64,000 nt of DNA from Palsa-872 sp036495195 (GCA_036495195.1 DASXNH010000025.1:18537-82536); one strand, 5' to 3'. Shown: positions 1-9,171, counted from the stretch's first letter. The notes: a model not told the origin generated them from the sequence alone. Translations and numbers: made by a program.

Positions 1-460
1 GGTCCTCGAACTTCTGACGCGCCTCGTCGTCGACGAACTCGTAATCGCGCAAGCCCTTGACCTGGCCGCCAAGGTCGTCCGGCAAGCGATCCAGCTGCTC
101 GTTGCGCTGCCGCGCGATTCTCCCCATCAGCTTCTTCGCGTCGGCCGTCTCCGACTCGTTGACGCGGCGCTCGATTCCCTTCTTCTCGGTGTCGATCACC
201 TCCTGGACCTTTTCCCGCAGCTGCTCCACCGTCGAGTCGAGGTTGTAGCGACTCAGCTCGCGCTCGCGCGCCTCCCGCAGCTGCTTGAGCAGCTGCTCGA
301 GCCCAGGCATGTTCGGCGATCCCCATCGAAGCAACCGCTGAAGAGCGGCGTTCAGGTCGCCGTAGTTCATCAGGTCATCCGAGAGCGCATCGAGCACGTC
401 CCCGGCGTCTAGGTCTTCCAGCCGTTGCGTGCCATCCCAACGCGAGTACCGGAACTTCAC
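1..460 (-). CDS. VWA-type protein, N-terminal part (runs off the left edge)
   Basis: The gene reads leftward from a GTG at 460 and is open to the window edge, giving about 153 N-terminal residues. It begins with a W-D-G-T-Q segment (residues 3-12: FRYSRWDGTQ), then a stretch rich in Asp/Leu and a charged helical, probably coiled-coil region with many Arg/Glu. From memory this N-terminus belongs to a family of roughly 600-residue actinobacterial/Chloroflexi proteins that carry a von Willebrand factor A domain further on; that domain would lie outside the window and cannot be seen. The start overlaps the stop of the amidase gene as GTGA, so it is probably translated by coupling as the last visible gene of a minus-strand operon (GT87, hydrolase, amidase, this gene). 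Reading frame is certain; function is tentative. Confidence 0.6.
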   Translation of the reverse strand, partial: MKFRYSRWDGTQRLEDLDAGDVLDALSDDLMNYGDLNAALQRLLRWGSPNMPGLEQLLKQLREARERELSRYNLDSTVEQLREKVQEVIDTEKKGIERRVNESETADAKKLMGRIARQRNEQLDRLPDDLGGQVKGLRDYEFVDDEARQKFED

Positions 461-1770
461 GGGATCACGCTAGCAGGCCTCCATCCTCCCAGCGATTTCT
501 CAATGGCCTTGGCCGCGCTCAGCGCAATGTCGTCGCACCAGTTGCGGGCCACCAGCTGCACCCCGATTGGCAAACCTTCGGGTGAGGTGCCGGCGCGCAC
601 GACAACACAGGGATTGCCTCCAAGGCTGTAGGGGATCGTGTAGCTGAACTGATTCTCGAGCCTCGACTTGGCCCCGTATTCAGGCGCCGGTCCGGCAGCC
701 ACCGGGCTGAGGATCAGGTCATATTCCGCCATGAAGCCGAGCAGGCTGCTCCGGAAACCATCCCAGCGGAGGAACAGCCGCTCCGTCGCGATGCGCTTGC
801 GGCCCCAATAGCCCAGCGTCACCTCCCGCGCCTCGTCGAGGCCTGGTGGCCGTGCCTGCGTGACCTTGCAGCCGGCCTTCTGGAGAGCCGCCGACGCGGC
901 CTTGACGGCAGCTGCGGTCGCCCTGGTCGGCTTGGTGATGCCGTCGTCGGCATACCAGGCAACCTTCAAGCCCTTGAGGGTGCCGAGGCGCTTGGCCAAG
1001 GGCATCGGGATGACGCCCGAGTCGATGCCATCGGGCCCCGCGAGGATGGGCAGGAGAAGCCACAGGTCGTCGACGAAGCGCGCCATCGGCCCCACCTGGC
1101 TGCGTGGGTCGGTCAGCCCGCCGACCAGCTCGTAGCCGCCGGTGCTCGGAACGCGACCGGCGGTGGGCTTGAGGGCGGCGATCCCACAGAAGTGCGCCGG
1201 CAGGCGAATGCTGCCTCCGGAGTCGCTTCCAATGCCGATTGGGGATCCTCCCGCGGCGATGATCGCCGCCTCTCCGCTGCTGCTGCCGCCTGGCGACCGT
1301 TGGAGGTTGTACGGGTTTCGTGTGCCACCGTGCATCGAGTTCGCGCTGTCGTCGCCGATGCCGCCCGGCGGGCAGTTGGTCTTGCCGATCATGATCGCGC
1401 CGGCAGCCCGCATTCGCGCCACCACCGTGGCGTCAGTTGCCGGCACGTTGTCCGCGAGCTTTTGCAGCCCGGCTGTGGTCACGACGCCGGCGGTGTCGAA
1501 GATGTCCTTGACCGTGAATGGAACTCCGTGGAGGGGCCCCAGCTTGGCGTTGCGGGCGGAGAGGTGGCGGTCGGCGGCCCGAGCCTGGATGAGCGCCTTG
1601 TGGCCCTCGGTGCGCACGACAGCGTTGAGGTGCGGGTTCAGCGCACCGATCTGCTCAATGTGAGCGCTGACGATCTCCTCCGATGAGATGCGACCTGATC
1701 TGATGGCCTTCGCCATCCATGTGGCGGAGGCCCCGATTACGTTTCTTCGACGCTTGCGTCTCTTGGCCAC
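457..1770 (-). CDS. Amidase signature family hydrolase
   Basis: 437-residue amidase-signature enzyme, expected to hydrolyse an amide (C-N) bond in the cytoplasm; the substrate cannot be deduced. The Ser-cisSer-Lys triad is visible: Lys88 in VKDIFDTAG, the cis-Ser in GGSSSGE (Ser163), and the nucleophile Ser187 in GSDSGGSIRLPA. Length is normal to slightly short for the family. It is not obviously GatA, because no gatB/gatC neighbours are present. The GTG start shares its first base with the TAG stop of the upstream metallo-hydrolase (1-nt overlap), and the stop overlaps the next gene as GTGA, so the three are translationally coupled. Confidence 0.88.
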   Translation of the reverse strand: MAKRRKRRRNVIGASATWMAKAIRSGRISSEEIVSAHIEQIGALNPHLNAVVRTEGHKALIQARAADRHLSARNAKLGPLHGVPFTVKDIFDTAGVVTTAGLQKLADNVPATDATVVARMRAAGAIMIGKTNCPPGGIGDDSANSMHGGTRNPYNLQRSPGGSSSGEAAIIAAGGSPIGIGSDSGGSIRLPAHFCGIAALKPTAGRVPSTGGYELVGGLTDPRSQVGPMARFVDDLWLLLPILAGPDGIDSGVIPMPLAKRLGTLKGLKVAWYADDGITKPTRATAAAVKAASAALQKAGCKVTQARPPGLDEAREVTLGYWGRKRIATERLFLRWDGFRSSLLGFMAEYDLILSPVAAGPAPEYGAKSRLENQFSYTIPYSLGGNPCVVVRAGTSPEGLPIGVQLVARNWCDDIALSAAKAIEKSLGGWRPASVIP

Positions 1771-2480
1771 TAAATGATGTCGCCGGGCTTGATGTCGAGT
1801 ACCTGCACCCCCGAGCCGACGAGCTCCTGCAGGGCGCTCGGCCTGCCGACCAGCGGCGGGAAGGTGCCAAAGTGCATCGGCACGACCGTCTTGACCCCGA
1901 GCAGCGCCACGGCCCTGGCCGCACGCCTGGGACCCATCGTGTAGAAATCGCCGATGGGTAGAAAAGCCACATCGAACTTGGCCAGCTCAGCGATGAGAGC
2001 CATGTCGCCAAAGACGTCGGTGTCCCCGGCGAAGTAAACGGTGAACCCATTCTCGAACTCGATCACCAGGCCGTGAGCGTTGCCGCCGTAGACGATGTGG
2101 TCGCCGTCGGTGATGCCGCATGAGTGCTCGGCGTGAACCAGAGTCACCTTGATGCCGTCGACGTCGATGGTGCCGCCGGTGTTGCCTCCGATCAAGGTGG
2201 ACGGGTCAACACCCTTCGAGCCCAGCCAGCTCGTGATCTCGAAGTTGCTGACGATCTTTGGCTTGTGGGCTTTGGCGATCTCCAGCGCGTCGTACACGTG
2301 GTCGAAATGACCGTGGGTGATGAGCATCAGGTCGCACTTCTCGACGGTTTTGAGATTGTCGGGGGCGACCGGATTGTTCATGACCCACGGGTCGATGAGG
2401 ATCTCCTTCCATTTGGCGCTCCGGACCTTCCAGGTCCCGTGGCCGACCCACGTGAAGCTCACCTCAGCGTTCAGCGGCAT
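1770..2480 (-). CDS. Metallo-beta-lactamase fold metal-dependent hydrolase (UPF0173/YtkL-like)
   Basis: 236-residue protein with the metallo-hydrolase motif T-H-G-H-F-D-H at residues 55-61, an early G-H-G-T-W segment, a second metal His in HAEHS near residue 129, and FAGDTDVFGDM near 170. This order fits the UPF0173 (YtkL-like) group of single-domain metal-dependent hydrolases; the natural substrate of this group is not settled. It follows the GT87-like gene by 14 nt and overlaps the amidase start by 1 nt, so it sits inside the same minus-strand operon. ATG start. Confidence 0.85.
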   Translation of the reverse strand: MPLNAEVSFTWVGHGTWKVRSAKWKEILIDPWVMNNPVAPDNLKTVEKCDLMLITHGHFDHVYDALEIAKAHKPKIVSNFEITSWLGSKGVDPSTLIGGNTGGTIDVDGIKVTLVHAEHSCGITDGDHIVYGGNAHGLVIEFENGFTVYFAGDTDVFGDMALIAELAKFDVAFLPIGDFYTMGPRRAARAVALLGVKTVVPMHFGTFPPLVGRPSALQELVGSGVQVLDIKPGDII

Positions 2481-2494
2481 GCGTTTCCTCCCTA

Positions 2495-3739
2495 CTACTC
2501 AGAACGCGAGGTCGATGAGACCCCAGAACGGAAAAGGCGATTCTCCCATAGCGCCAACACGAAGACCCCGATTGCGGCGACGGTCCACAGGTTCGGAAAG
2601 ATCAGGTCGCACGGCTGGCGGAAGAAGCCAAGCAGGCAAACTCCCAGCCAGCCGAGGGTCGGCCACCGTCGCCTCTCGATCGCGCGCACGGCGACCAGCA
2701 GGACAACCGGCAGCAAGGGCAGCCACTGGTACGGCCACACCTCGTTCGGGATCAGCGCCCCAAGCGCGAAACCAAGGGCCATGCCGTATGCGGGGTTCCA
2801 GCCGCTGCGCCATGCCGCCCATGCCGCCCCCCCGGCAAACAACACCGCGCTCGCATAAGACAGGACGAGGGCGAGCGAAGCCAGGTGCAGGGGCGACTCC
2901 ACCAGCGCATAGCCATTGCCGCTTGGCACCAGGAACGGCTCGCCGCCGATGGTGCGGGCGAACAGCGTTCGCACGGAGTCGTATGCGCAGTCGGAGTTGT
3001 GGGAGGCCAGTGAGGGCAGAAGCACGTGCTGGAAATAGAAGATGGCGCCGCCGGCGCCCAGAGGCATGAAGCTCAGCGCGGTAACCACCACGACCGCCAC
3101 GCCAAGGGTCACTGCGTACCGGACGCGGTGCCCGGGCCGCGTGCCGATCACCATGGCGGCGGGGTAGTACTTCAGGGCGGAGACCAGGCCGGCGACGGCG
3201 CCCGCCAGCGCCGGCCGGCTTGACTCGAACCAGATCGAGGCCATCGCCCCCAGCAGGATCACGCCGCCACGCTGCCCGGCGCTGATGTCGGCAAACACGG
3301 GCGGAAAGTACGCGGCGATCAGCCAGAAGGCGGGCTGCGCCATCCGATTGGTGATCCCGAGTCGGCGATAAAGGACCAGGAGGCCGACCACCAGAGCGAC
3401 TGCGTCGATCGCCGTCCACACCTCGACGCCCACGCCGCGTGGCAACAGTGCGACAGGTATCGCGAGGACCGCGACCGGAGGCGGGCTAACGAAGGCGGCC
3501 AGGATGCCAGGTGGGGCGATGACGTGGGTTTGGGCGAGGTAAGCCGCCGCGGCGTCGTACAGGTGCGAGGGGTTGCTGAGGTAGGCGCGTCCGCCCTCCC
3601 ACATGCCCTCCGCATCGGGGCGTCGCGGCACCAGGGCAGAGAGCACCAGCACGCGAAGCCAGAAGACGCCGGCGAGCGCCCAGTAGAGCGCCGGCCGCGA
3701 CAGGACCTCGCCGGCGGCCTGTCTGAGGCGGCTCAGCAC
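2495..3739 (-). CDS. GT87/DUF2029-like polytopic membrane glycosyltransferase
   Basis: About 414 residues with roughly nine to ten hydrophobic segments and an early acidic loop (PRRPDAEGMWEGG) followed by LYDAAAAYLAQTH and SPPP, the pattern seen in the GT87 (DUF2029) family of polyprenyl-phosphate-mannose-dependent mannosyltransferases. Acceptor and donor are unknown here. An upstream in-frame TTG (3883) and ATG (3751) exist, but a -10-like TATGGT (minus strand, 3747-3752) sits 7 nt before the GTG at 3739, so I chose the GTG as a leaderless start. First gene of the operon with the metallo-hydrolase and amidase. Family assignment is moderate; membrane location is clear. Confidence 0.65.
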   Translation of the reverse strand: MLSRLRQAAGEVLSRPALYWALAGVFWLRVLVLSALVPRRPDAEGMWEGGRAYLSNPSHLYDAAAAYLAQTHVIAPPGILAAFVSPPPVAVLAIPVALLPRGVGVEVWTAIDAVALVVGLLVLYRRLGITNRMAQPAFWLIAAYFPPVFADISAGQRGGVILLGAMASIWFESSRPALAGAVAGLVSALKYYPAAMVIGTRPGHRVRYAVTLGVAVVVVTALSFMPLGAGGAIFYFQHVLLPSLASHNSDCAYDSVRTLFARTIGGEPFLVPSGNGYALVESPLHLASLALVLSYASAVLFAGGAAWAAWRSGWNPAYGMALGFALGALIPNEVWPYQWLPLLPVVLLVAVRAIERRRWPTLGWLGVCLLGFFRQPCDLIFPNLWTVAAIGVFVLALWENRLFRSGVSSTSRSE

Positions 3740-3745
3740 GGCGCC

Positions 3746-3752
3746 TACCATA
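3746..3752. promoter_or_regulatory. Bidirectional -10 element TACCATA
   Basis: On the plus strand TACCAT (3746-3751) lies 7 nt before the carboxylase ATG at 3759; on the minus strand the same bases read TATGGT, 7 nt before the GTG at 3739. One 7-bp element therefore fits both promoters, each giving a leaderless mRNA. No clear -35 is visible. Confidence 0.6.
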
Positions 3753-3758
3753 TGCCGT

Positions 3759-5396
3759 ATGGCCGCCCGCAGACCGAAAAGCCTCACACCTGTCCGGCGT
3801 ACGACGCCCGCGATGGAGAACGTCGAAGCGCCGGAGCGCGTCGCGACCACCGTCTCCGAGCAGAAGATCAACCAGTACCGCAAGCGGCGGTATCAAGCCC
3901 TGCACTCGGACACCGCCGCGGCAAACAAGCGGCGAGCGACCGGCAAGGCGACCGCCCGCGAGCGCGTCGAGCTGCTCCTGGACGAAGGCTCGTTCGTGGA
4001 GCTCGACGTCTTCGCGACCCATCGCGCGCAGGGCTTCGGCATGGAGGACAGGCGAATCGCCGGCGACGGCGTGGTTGCGGGCTTTGGCGAGATCGATCGC
4101 CGTCCCGTGGCCGTCTACGCGTACGACGCCACCGTCTACGGCGGCTCGCTGGGCGAGGTGACCGCGGAGAAGATAGTCAAGGTCCAGGAGCTCGCGCTGC
4201 GCAACCGGGTGCCCATCATCGGGATCAACGACTCCGGTGGTGCGCGCATCCAGGAAGGCGTGGTGGCGCTGGCCGGTTACGCCGACATCTTCTATCGCAA
4301 TGTGCGCTCGTCAGGCGTGATCCCGCAGATCAGCGTGATCGCCGGCCCGTGCACAGGCGGCGCCGTCTACTCCCCCGCCATCACCGACTTCATCTTCATC
4401 GTCGCCGGCCAGGGGTACATGTTCATCACGGGCCCAGAGGTGATCCGCGTCGTCACGGGCGAGAACGTGTCCTTCGATGAGCTCGGCGGCGGGGACGTCC
4501 ACAACGCGACCTCGGGTGTCGCACATTTCCTGCCGAAAACCGAGGCCGCATGTGCGGCGGGTGTCCGGAAGCTGCTCTCGTACCTGCCGTCGAGCAACGG
4601 CGAGCGCCCGCCGTACCTGCCGACCACCGACGACCCCGAGCGGGCGGACCCAGAGCTTCAGACCATCGTCCCGGAAGCTCCGAACATGCCTTACGACATG
4701 CGACACGTCGTCAGCCGTGTGCTCGACGACCGCGAGTTTTTCGAGATCCAGCCCTTCTTCGCACAGAACATCGTCGTCGGGCTCGGACGCCTCGGCGGCC
4801 ATGTCGTCGGCATCGTGGGCAACCAACCAAAGGTGCTCGCCGGCGCCATCGACATCAACGCCTCGGTCAAGGCGGCCCGTTTTATTCGCTTCTGCGACGC
4901 CTTCGGCATTCCGATCATCTCCTTCGTCGATGTGCCCGGCTACCTGCCCGGACGCGACCAGGAGCACGGCGGGATCATCCGCCACGGCGCCAAGCTCCTC
5001 TACGCCTATGCGGAGGCGACGGTGCCGAAGCTGACTGTGATCACGCGGAAGGACTACGGCGGAGCCTACTGCGTAATGTCGCCGAAGCAGATGGGTGCCG
5101 ATCTGAACCTGGCGTGGCCGACCGCCGAAATCGCGGTGATGGGCCCTGAAGCGGCGGTGAACATCATCTACAAGCGAGACCTCGCGGCGGCACCCGACCC
5201 CGGCGGCAGGCGCAAGGAGCTCGTCGCCGAGTACACCGCGCGATTTGCCAACCCTTACGTTGCGGCCGAGCGTGGATACATCGACGACGTCATCGAACCG
5301 CGCGAGACGAGACGCGAGCTGTTGCGAGGGCTCGAGCTCTGCCTGCGCAAGACGGTTGAACGCCCGCCCAGGAAGCACGGGAACATTCCGCTCTAG
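3759..5396 (+). CDS. Acyl-CoA carboxylase carboxyltransferase (beta) subunit, propionyl-CoA type
   Basis: 545 residues, the normal size for PccB/AccD5-like beta subunits, which transfer carboxyl from biotin to propionyl- or acetyl-CoA in the cytoplasm. Two crotonase-like halves are visible: the first with GGARIQEGVVALAGYADIF and GPCTGGAVYSPAITDF, the second with FVDVPGYLPG, a GGIIRHGAKLLYAY segment and KDYGGAYCVM. The biotin-carrying alpha chain is not in the window, but a biotin ligase (22681) is. The ATG at 3759 is favoured by a -10-like TACCAT 7 nt upstream; an ATG 18 codons later is the alternative. The stop codon lies in a CTAG palindrome shared with the convergent GH15 gene. Confidence 0.9.
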   Translation: MAARRPKSLTPVRRTTPAMENVEAPERVATTVSEQKINQYRKRRYQALHSDTAAANKRRATGKATARERVELLLDEGSFVELDVFATHRAQGFGMEDRRIAGDGVVAGFGEIDRRPVAVYAYDATVYGGSLGEVTAEKIVKVQELALRNRVPIIGINDSGGARIQEGVVALAGYADIFYRNVRSSGVIPQISVIAGPCTGGAVYSPAITDFIFIVAGQGYMFITGPEVIRVVTGENVSFDELGGGDVHNATSGVAHFLPKTEAACAAGVRKLLSYLPSSNGERPPYLPTTDDPERADPELQTIVPEAPNMPYDMRHVVSRVLDDREFFEIQPFFAQNIVVGLGRLGGHVVGIVGNQPKVLAGAIDINASVKAARFIRFCDAFGIPIISFVDVPGYLPGRDQEHGGIIRHGAKLLYAYAEATVPKLTVITRKDYGGAYCVMSPKQMGADLNLAWPTAEIAVMGPEAAVNIIYKRDLAAAPDPGGRRKELVAEYTARFANPYVAAERGYIDDVIEPRETRRELLRGLELCLRKTVERPPRKHGNIPL

Positions 5397-7408
5397 GCCG
5401 GTTTCGCAGGCATCGGTGGCACGGTCGACAAGGCCGAGCGTCTGACACGCTCCGATCGACGGCAGAATTCGTCGACAGTGGCGACCAGCTCCGCCGCCGA
5501 CCACGTCAGTGGTGAGACCGACAGCGGGGCGCCTGTGTTCGGGTCGAGCTGCTCGGACAGCAATCCGCCAGGCAGCTGGTGGGCCACCACCCAGTTGATG
5601 ATCTCGCGCGCCGACTTCAGGTCGTGTGCCGTCTTGGCGATGGCGATGTACCACTGGGCCATCCACAGCGTGCAGATGAACCAGGGGTTGCCGGGCACCT
5701 TGTGGGTATCGGGGTCGACCTTGAAGTAGTAGTCGTCCCGGTAGCGGGCGAAGCCGCCGGCCGGCCCGTGATTGCCAAGCTCCTCGTTGATGGCTTTCAT
5801 CGTCTGTACGATGCGAGGCTCGTCAGCCGCGTACATGCCGAACCGCCAGAGCCCGTGGATCGCGCTGTCGTTGACCATGTCCAGGGTCATCGTGCCGTCC
5901 TCCTCGACCGCCACCCTGCGCACGAAGCGCCCGAGGTCGGGGCTGTACAGGCAGGCGTCGGTGGCCTCCCGCAGCCGCTTGGTCGCCTCCCGGTAGCGCT
6001 CGACGTTCCCGACGTCGCCGAACAGCTCGGCAAAGCTACGAGCCGCATCGAGCCCACCCCAGACAGCGCCAACGGTGAAGGCGTGCACGCCCCAGCGCTC
6101 CTCCCAGAGATCCCATGACGGTTTGACGAGGCCCGTCCTCTCATCGACATAAGAGACCATCCAGTCCGCGGCGGGCACCACCAGCGTGGTGTACAGCCCG
6201 ACGATGAAATCGAGGTTGCGGTGGATCCTATAGTGCTGCCACAGCGCCCAGATCACCAGGCCCGTCTCATCCTCCTGGATGGGCAGGGTGATGTTGCCGT
6301 CGCGGTCGACCCACGGCAGCCAGGAGCTGCCCGGTAGCCCGTAGGCCGTGTACTTGTGAAGGAAGAACCCCTCTTCCACCAGGCATTGCTGGCAGTACGT
6401 GAAGAAGTTGCGGGTGACGTCCTCGTGCCCTGCCCGATCGAGGGCATTCGCGACAAGGGCCCCGTCTCTCGGCCATGCGTACGCGTACGTATCGCGCGCG
6501 AACTTGGTGATGTCGAAATCGGTGGCCGCGATGATCGCGCCGTGATTGTCGACGTGGGTCCGAGCCGTCAGGATCGAACGGCGGTACAGCTTCGTAACGT
6601 CGCTGCCCAGCTCCTCGTCGATGTGCCGGTGATCCTTCTCAGACCAGACCTGCCAGTAGGTGAGAGTGCGCCCCAGGTAGGTGTCCGGCCCTTTGCCGAT
6701 GATCAGCTCCTGGCCGTACACGGTCACCTCGCTGAGGCGGGCGCCCATGCAGACCCAATGCGTGACCGTGCAGGGGCCGCCGCGCGCCACGGGTATGAGG
6801 TTGAATCCGACCGTGCAATCGACGGAGCCCTGCTCGATCGGGTTTTTTCCCAGATCCCCGTCCTGGGCATCAACCCACGTCCCGGCGAGGCTGCCACCTT
6901 TCTTACCGTTGGCCCACGTGTCGATTCCGAAACCGGGACCGGCATCGCCGCCGACCAGGAAGTAGCGATTCGCCTTGTAGGCGATGACCGCTTTGTGTCG
7001 TGGGTCATAGGCGACCGTGTTACCGAGGTCTGAGCCCTCGATATACCAGTCGTAGTGGAAGAAGACACGACCGGTGGTGAAGCCCGTCTCGCTGGTCACC
7101 TCGATGTTGCGGATGAACCAGTTGCGCGCGAGGTCGACGAAGTCCTCGAACTTGACCGTGATCCCCAGGCGAGAGTTCTTCAGGGTGACCGCGGTGACAA
7201 GCGAATCCTCCGCGTAACCGAGCTTACGCTCCCAGCCCGAGTCTTCGACCCAGGCGAACTTGCCGTCGATGAAGAAGCCGGTCCGGCAGACGTTGCCCAT
7301 GGTCTGGTTGGCGTCGCCGACGCGAGGAAAGTAGATGTCGCGAACCGAGTAGTTGGCGTCGAAGCCCACGAGCACGTTGCCATTTCCCACGACCAGGCTT
7401 CTAGGCAC
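5393..7408 (-). CDS. Glycoside hydrolase family 15 (glucoamylase/trehalase-like)
   Basis: 671 residues. The N-terminal beta-sandwich (starting VGNGNVLVGFD) is followed by the (alpha/alpha)6 catalytic domain with YAWPRDGAL, GSSWLPWVDRDG and the general-acid region WDLWEERWG near residue 430; the general base is expected at Glu619 in LLSEQLDP. Family GH15 covers glucoamylases, glucodextranases and the actinobacterial trehalases, so the substrate is an alpha-glucan or trehalose; I cannot separate these. No signal peptide is seen, so the enzyme is probably cytosolic and acts on reserve glucan or trehalose. GTG start with TAGGAT 11 nt upstream. Its stop overlaps the convergent carboxylase stop (CTAG). 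Confidence 0.85.
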   Translation of the reverse strand: MPRSLVVGNGNVLVGFDANYSVRDIYFPRVGDANQTMGNVCRTGFFIDGKFAWVEDSGWERKLGYAEDSLVTAVTLKNSRLGITVKFEDFVDLARNWFIRNIEVTSETGFTTGRVFFHYDWYIEGSDLGNTVAYDPRHKAVIAYKANRYFLVGGDAGPGFGIDTWANGKKGGSLAGTWVDAQDGDLGKNPIEQGSVDCTVGFNLIPVARGGPCTVTHWVCMGARLSEVTVYGQELIIGKGPDTYLGRTLTYWQVWSEKDHRHIDEELGSDVTKLYRRSILTARTHVDNHGAIIAATDFDITKFARDTYAYAWPRDGALVANALDRAGHEDVTRNFFTYCQQCLVEEGFFLHKYTAYGLPGSSWLPWVDRDGNITLPIQEDETGLVIWALWQHYRIHRNLDFIVGLYTTLVVPAADWMVSYVDERTGLVKPSWDLWEERWGVHAFTVGAVWGGLDAARSFAELFGDVGNVERYREATKRLREATDACLYSPDLGRFVRRVAVEEDGTMTLDMVNDSAIHGLWRFGMYAADEPRIVQTMKAINEELGNHGPAGGFARYRDDYYFKVDPDTHKVPGNPWFICTLWMAQWYIAIAKTAHDLKSAREIINWVVAHQLPGGLLSEQLDPNTGAPLSVSPLTWSAAELVATVDEFCRRSERVRRSALSTVPPMPAKPA

Positions 7409-7419
7409 GCTTTGTGCGC

Positions 7420-7425
7420 ATCCTA
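7420..7425 (-). promoter_or_regulatory. -10 element of the GH15 gene
   Basis: TAGGAT on the minus strand, 11 nt before the GTG start at 7408; the mRNA would have almost no leader. Confidence 0.4.
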
Positions 7426-7561
7426 CTCGGGGCCCCCGGGCCTTTCCTGCTCGGGATCACCAAACCTCGGCCTGGCGCGCCCTTAACAGGCACGGCCCCC
7501 AGCCTGCGCCGGGCCCCTTACAATCGCCGAAACGTCACAGCAATAAACGGAGCACAACGTC

Positions 7562-8083
7562 TTGGCAACCGACCCCCAACAGTTCGCACCACCAATTCGG
7601 ATCGTGGCCAGCCGCCGCCGGCGGCGCACGGTTGCCGCCCGCCTCCGGTCTGGCGTCCTCGAGCTCCTCGTGCCCGATTGGATGCCGCACGTCGAGCGCG
7701 AGAGGTGGGCCGAAGAGATGCGCCTCCGTCTCGCCAAGCGAATGCAGCGCACCCAGCCCTCCGACGCGAGGCTTGCGACCCGCGCCCACACCCTCAACGA
7801 GCGTCATTTCGCGGGCCGCTTGCGTTGGTCCTCGGTTGCGTTTGCCGATATGTCCCACCTGTGGGGAAGCTGCACCTTCACCACCGGGGCGATCAGGATC
7901 GCTGCACGCGCAGCCTCCCTGCCCGACTGGGTGATCGATTATCTGCTGGTGCACGAGATGGCTCACCTGGAGCACAGTGACCACGGCGCCGGCTTCCACG
8001 AGCTGGAGAACCGGTATCCGCTGACCGAACGAGCGCGGGGCTACCTGATGGCCATCGACCAGGGGGCGGTGAAAGCTCTCTAA
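7562..8083 (+). CDS. YgjP/DUF45-type zinc metalloprotease
   Basis: 173 residues from a TTG start. The C-terminal half carries the zincin motif VHEMAHLEHSDHGAGFHEL: HEMAH gives the two zinc His and the catalytic Glu, followed by a downstream H-x5-F segment typical of the YgjP-like (DUF45/WLM-like) family. LWGSC upstream of the motif is also a family hallmark. Usual members are 220-240 residues, so this one is short at the N-terminus. The family is thought to act as an intracellular peptidase of unknown target. TACAAT lies about 38 nt upstream of the start, so this unit may have a leader. The TAA stop overlaps the stop of the convergent dehydrogenase. Confidence 0.75.
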   Translation: MATDPQQFAPPIRIVASRRRRRTVAARLRSGVLELLVPDWMPHVERERWAEEMRLRLAKRMQRTQPSDARLATRAHTLNERHFAGRLRWSSVAFADMSHLWGSCTFTTGAIRIAARAASLPDWVIDYLLVHEMAHLEHSDHGAGFHELENRYPLTERARGYLMAIDQGAVKAL

Positions 8084-9117
8084 GGAGTGAGAACGATCTT
8101 GGTCGCTTCGCGTGCGTCGAATATCCGGTAGGCCTCCTCAGCGTCGTCTAGCTTCATGCGGTGGCTGATGATCGATTCCGGCTGGAGCCGTCCCGCGGCG
8201 ATCAGGTCCAGCAGCGGACGCATGTAAGCCTGGACATTGCACCAGCCGGCGCGAAAGCTGAGGGACTTCATCCACATCGTCATGTATGGAAAGTCCCCAA
8301 GCACCACGCTGGGAACGCCGACCATCGAAATCGTGCCTCCGCCGCGGACGCTCTGGATGGCGGTGTCGACGGCCGAAAGCAAGCCGACACACTCGATGCT
8401 GGCGTCGGCGCCGATGCCTCCCGTGTAGCCCTGGATCGCCTCCACGGGATGGACGTGCGAAGAATTGATCGGTATGCCGCCGAGACCCTGGGCCATCTCC
8501 AGCCTCGAATCCACCATGTCGACGACGAAGGTGCGTGACGGCCCGAAGAGCTGCGCGCACATCGTGGCCATGAGCCCGACGGGCCCGGCGCCGACGATCG
8601 CGACGACGTCGCCCGGCTTGATCTCAGCCCGCTCCGCTCCAAAAAAGCCTGTAGACAGGATGTCGCCGACGAAGATCGCCTGCTCGTCGGTCAGGGCATC
8701 AGGTATGGGTTCCATCGAATGGTCGGCGTTGGGCACGACCACGTACTCGGCCTGGCCGCCACCCAGGTCGCCGAAATACTCACCGTGTCCGAATGTTCCC
8801 TTCTCGACGCACTGGTTGAACCAACCCTTCCGGCATAGGGCACAGTGGCCGCAGGAGGTGAAGAAGCTGGCCACCACGCGGTCGCCGGCCTTGAACCGCT
8901 TGACCTCGCCGCCGACGTCCGCGATCACGCCCACAAACTCGTGGCCGAGGACAGCGCCCTGGTTGATGGGAGTGTGCCCGTGGAGGATGTGGAGGTCAGA
9001 GCCGCAGACGGCGCCGAGGGTGACTTTGACGAGCGCGTCGCCCGCACCCTTGATCGTCGGCCTGGGGACGTCTGTGACCTTGACTTCGCCCTCGCCCTGA
9101 AAGGTGAGCGCCCTCAT
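8080..9117 (-). CDS. Zinc-dependent medium-chain alcohol dehydrogenase (threonine dehydrogenase-like)
   Basis: 345-residue MDR-family enzyme. Catalytic zinc ligands are expected at Cys38 (VCGSDLH) and the His-Glu of GHEFVG; a structural zinc site is seen as CGHCALCRKGWFNQC. The Rossmann motif is VGAGPVGLM. It should oxidise an alcohol or threonine-like substrate with NAD(P); the substrate is not identifiable. ATG start with -10-like TAATCT 8 nt upstream, and divergent from the SDR gene. The TAG stop overlaps the convergent YgjP-like gene by 4 nt (CTAA). Confidence 0.88.
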   Translation of the reverse strand: MRALTFQGEGEVKVTDVPRPTIKGAGDALVKVTLGAVCGSDLHILHGHTPINQGAVLGHEFVGVIADVGGEVKRFKAGDRVVASFFTSCGHCALCRKGWFNQCVEKGTFGHGEYFGDLGGGQAEYVVVPNADHSMEPIPDALTDEQAIFVGDILSTGFFGAERAEIKPGDVVAIVGAGPVGLMATMCAQLFGPSRTFVVDMVDSRLEMAQGLGGIPINSSHVHPVEAIQGYTGGIGADASIECVGLLSAVDTAIQSVRGGGTISMVGVPSVVLGDFPYMTMWMKSLSFRAGWCNVQAYMRPLLDLIAAGRLQPESIISHRMKLDDAEEAYRIFDAREATKIVLTP

Positions 9118-9125
9118 AGGCGGAT

Positions 9126-9131
9126 AGATTA
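9126..9131 (-). promoter_or_regulatory. -10 element of the alcohol dehydrogenase gene
   Basis: TAATCT on the minus strand, 8 nt before the ATG at 9117 with no SD sequence, consistent with a leaderless transcript. Confidence 0.55.
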
Positions 9132-9158
9132 CGGCCGAACCTGATCTCGCCCCACACC

Positions 9159-9164
9159 TAAGCT
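9159..9164 (+). promoter_or_regulatory. -10 element of the SDR gene
   Basis: TAAGCT on the plus strand, 7 nt before the GTG at 9172; leaderless arrangement. Confidence 0.5.
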
Positions 9165-9171
9165 ACGGACA

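Noticed and set aside
4311..5666. 451-codon minus-strand open frame
   Set aside because: Antisense shadow of the carboxylase and GH15 genes, which have clear family motifs.
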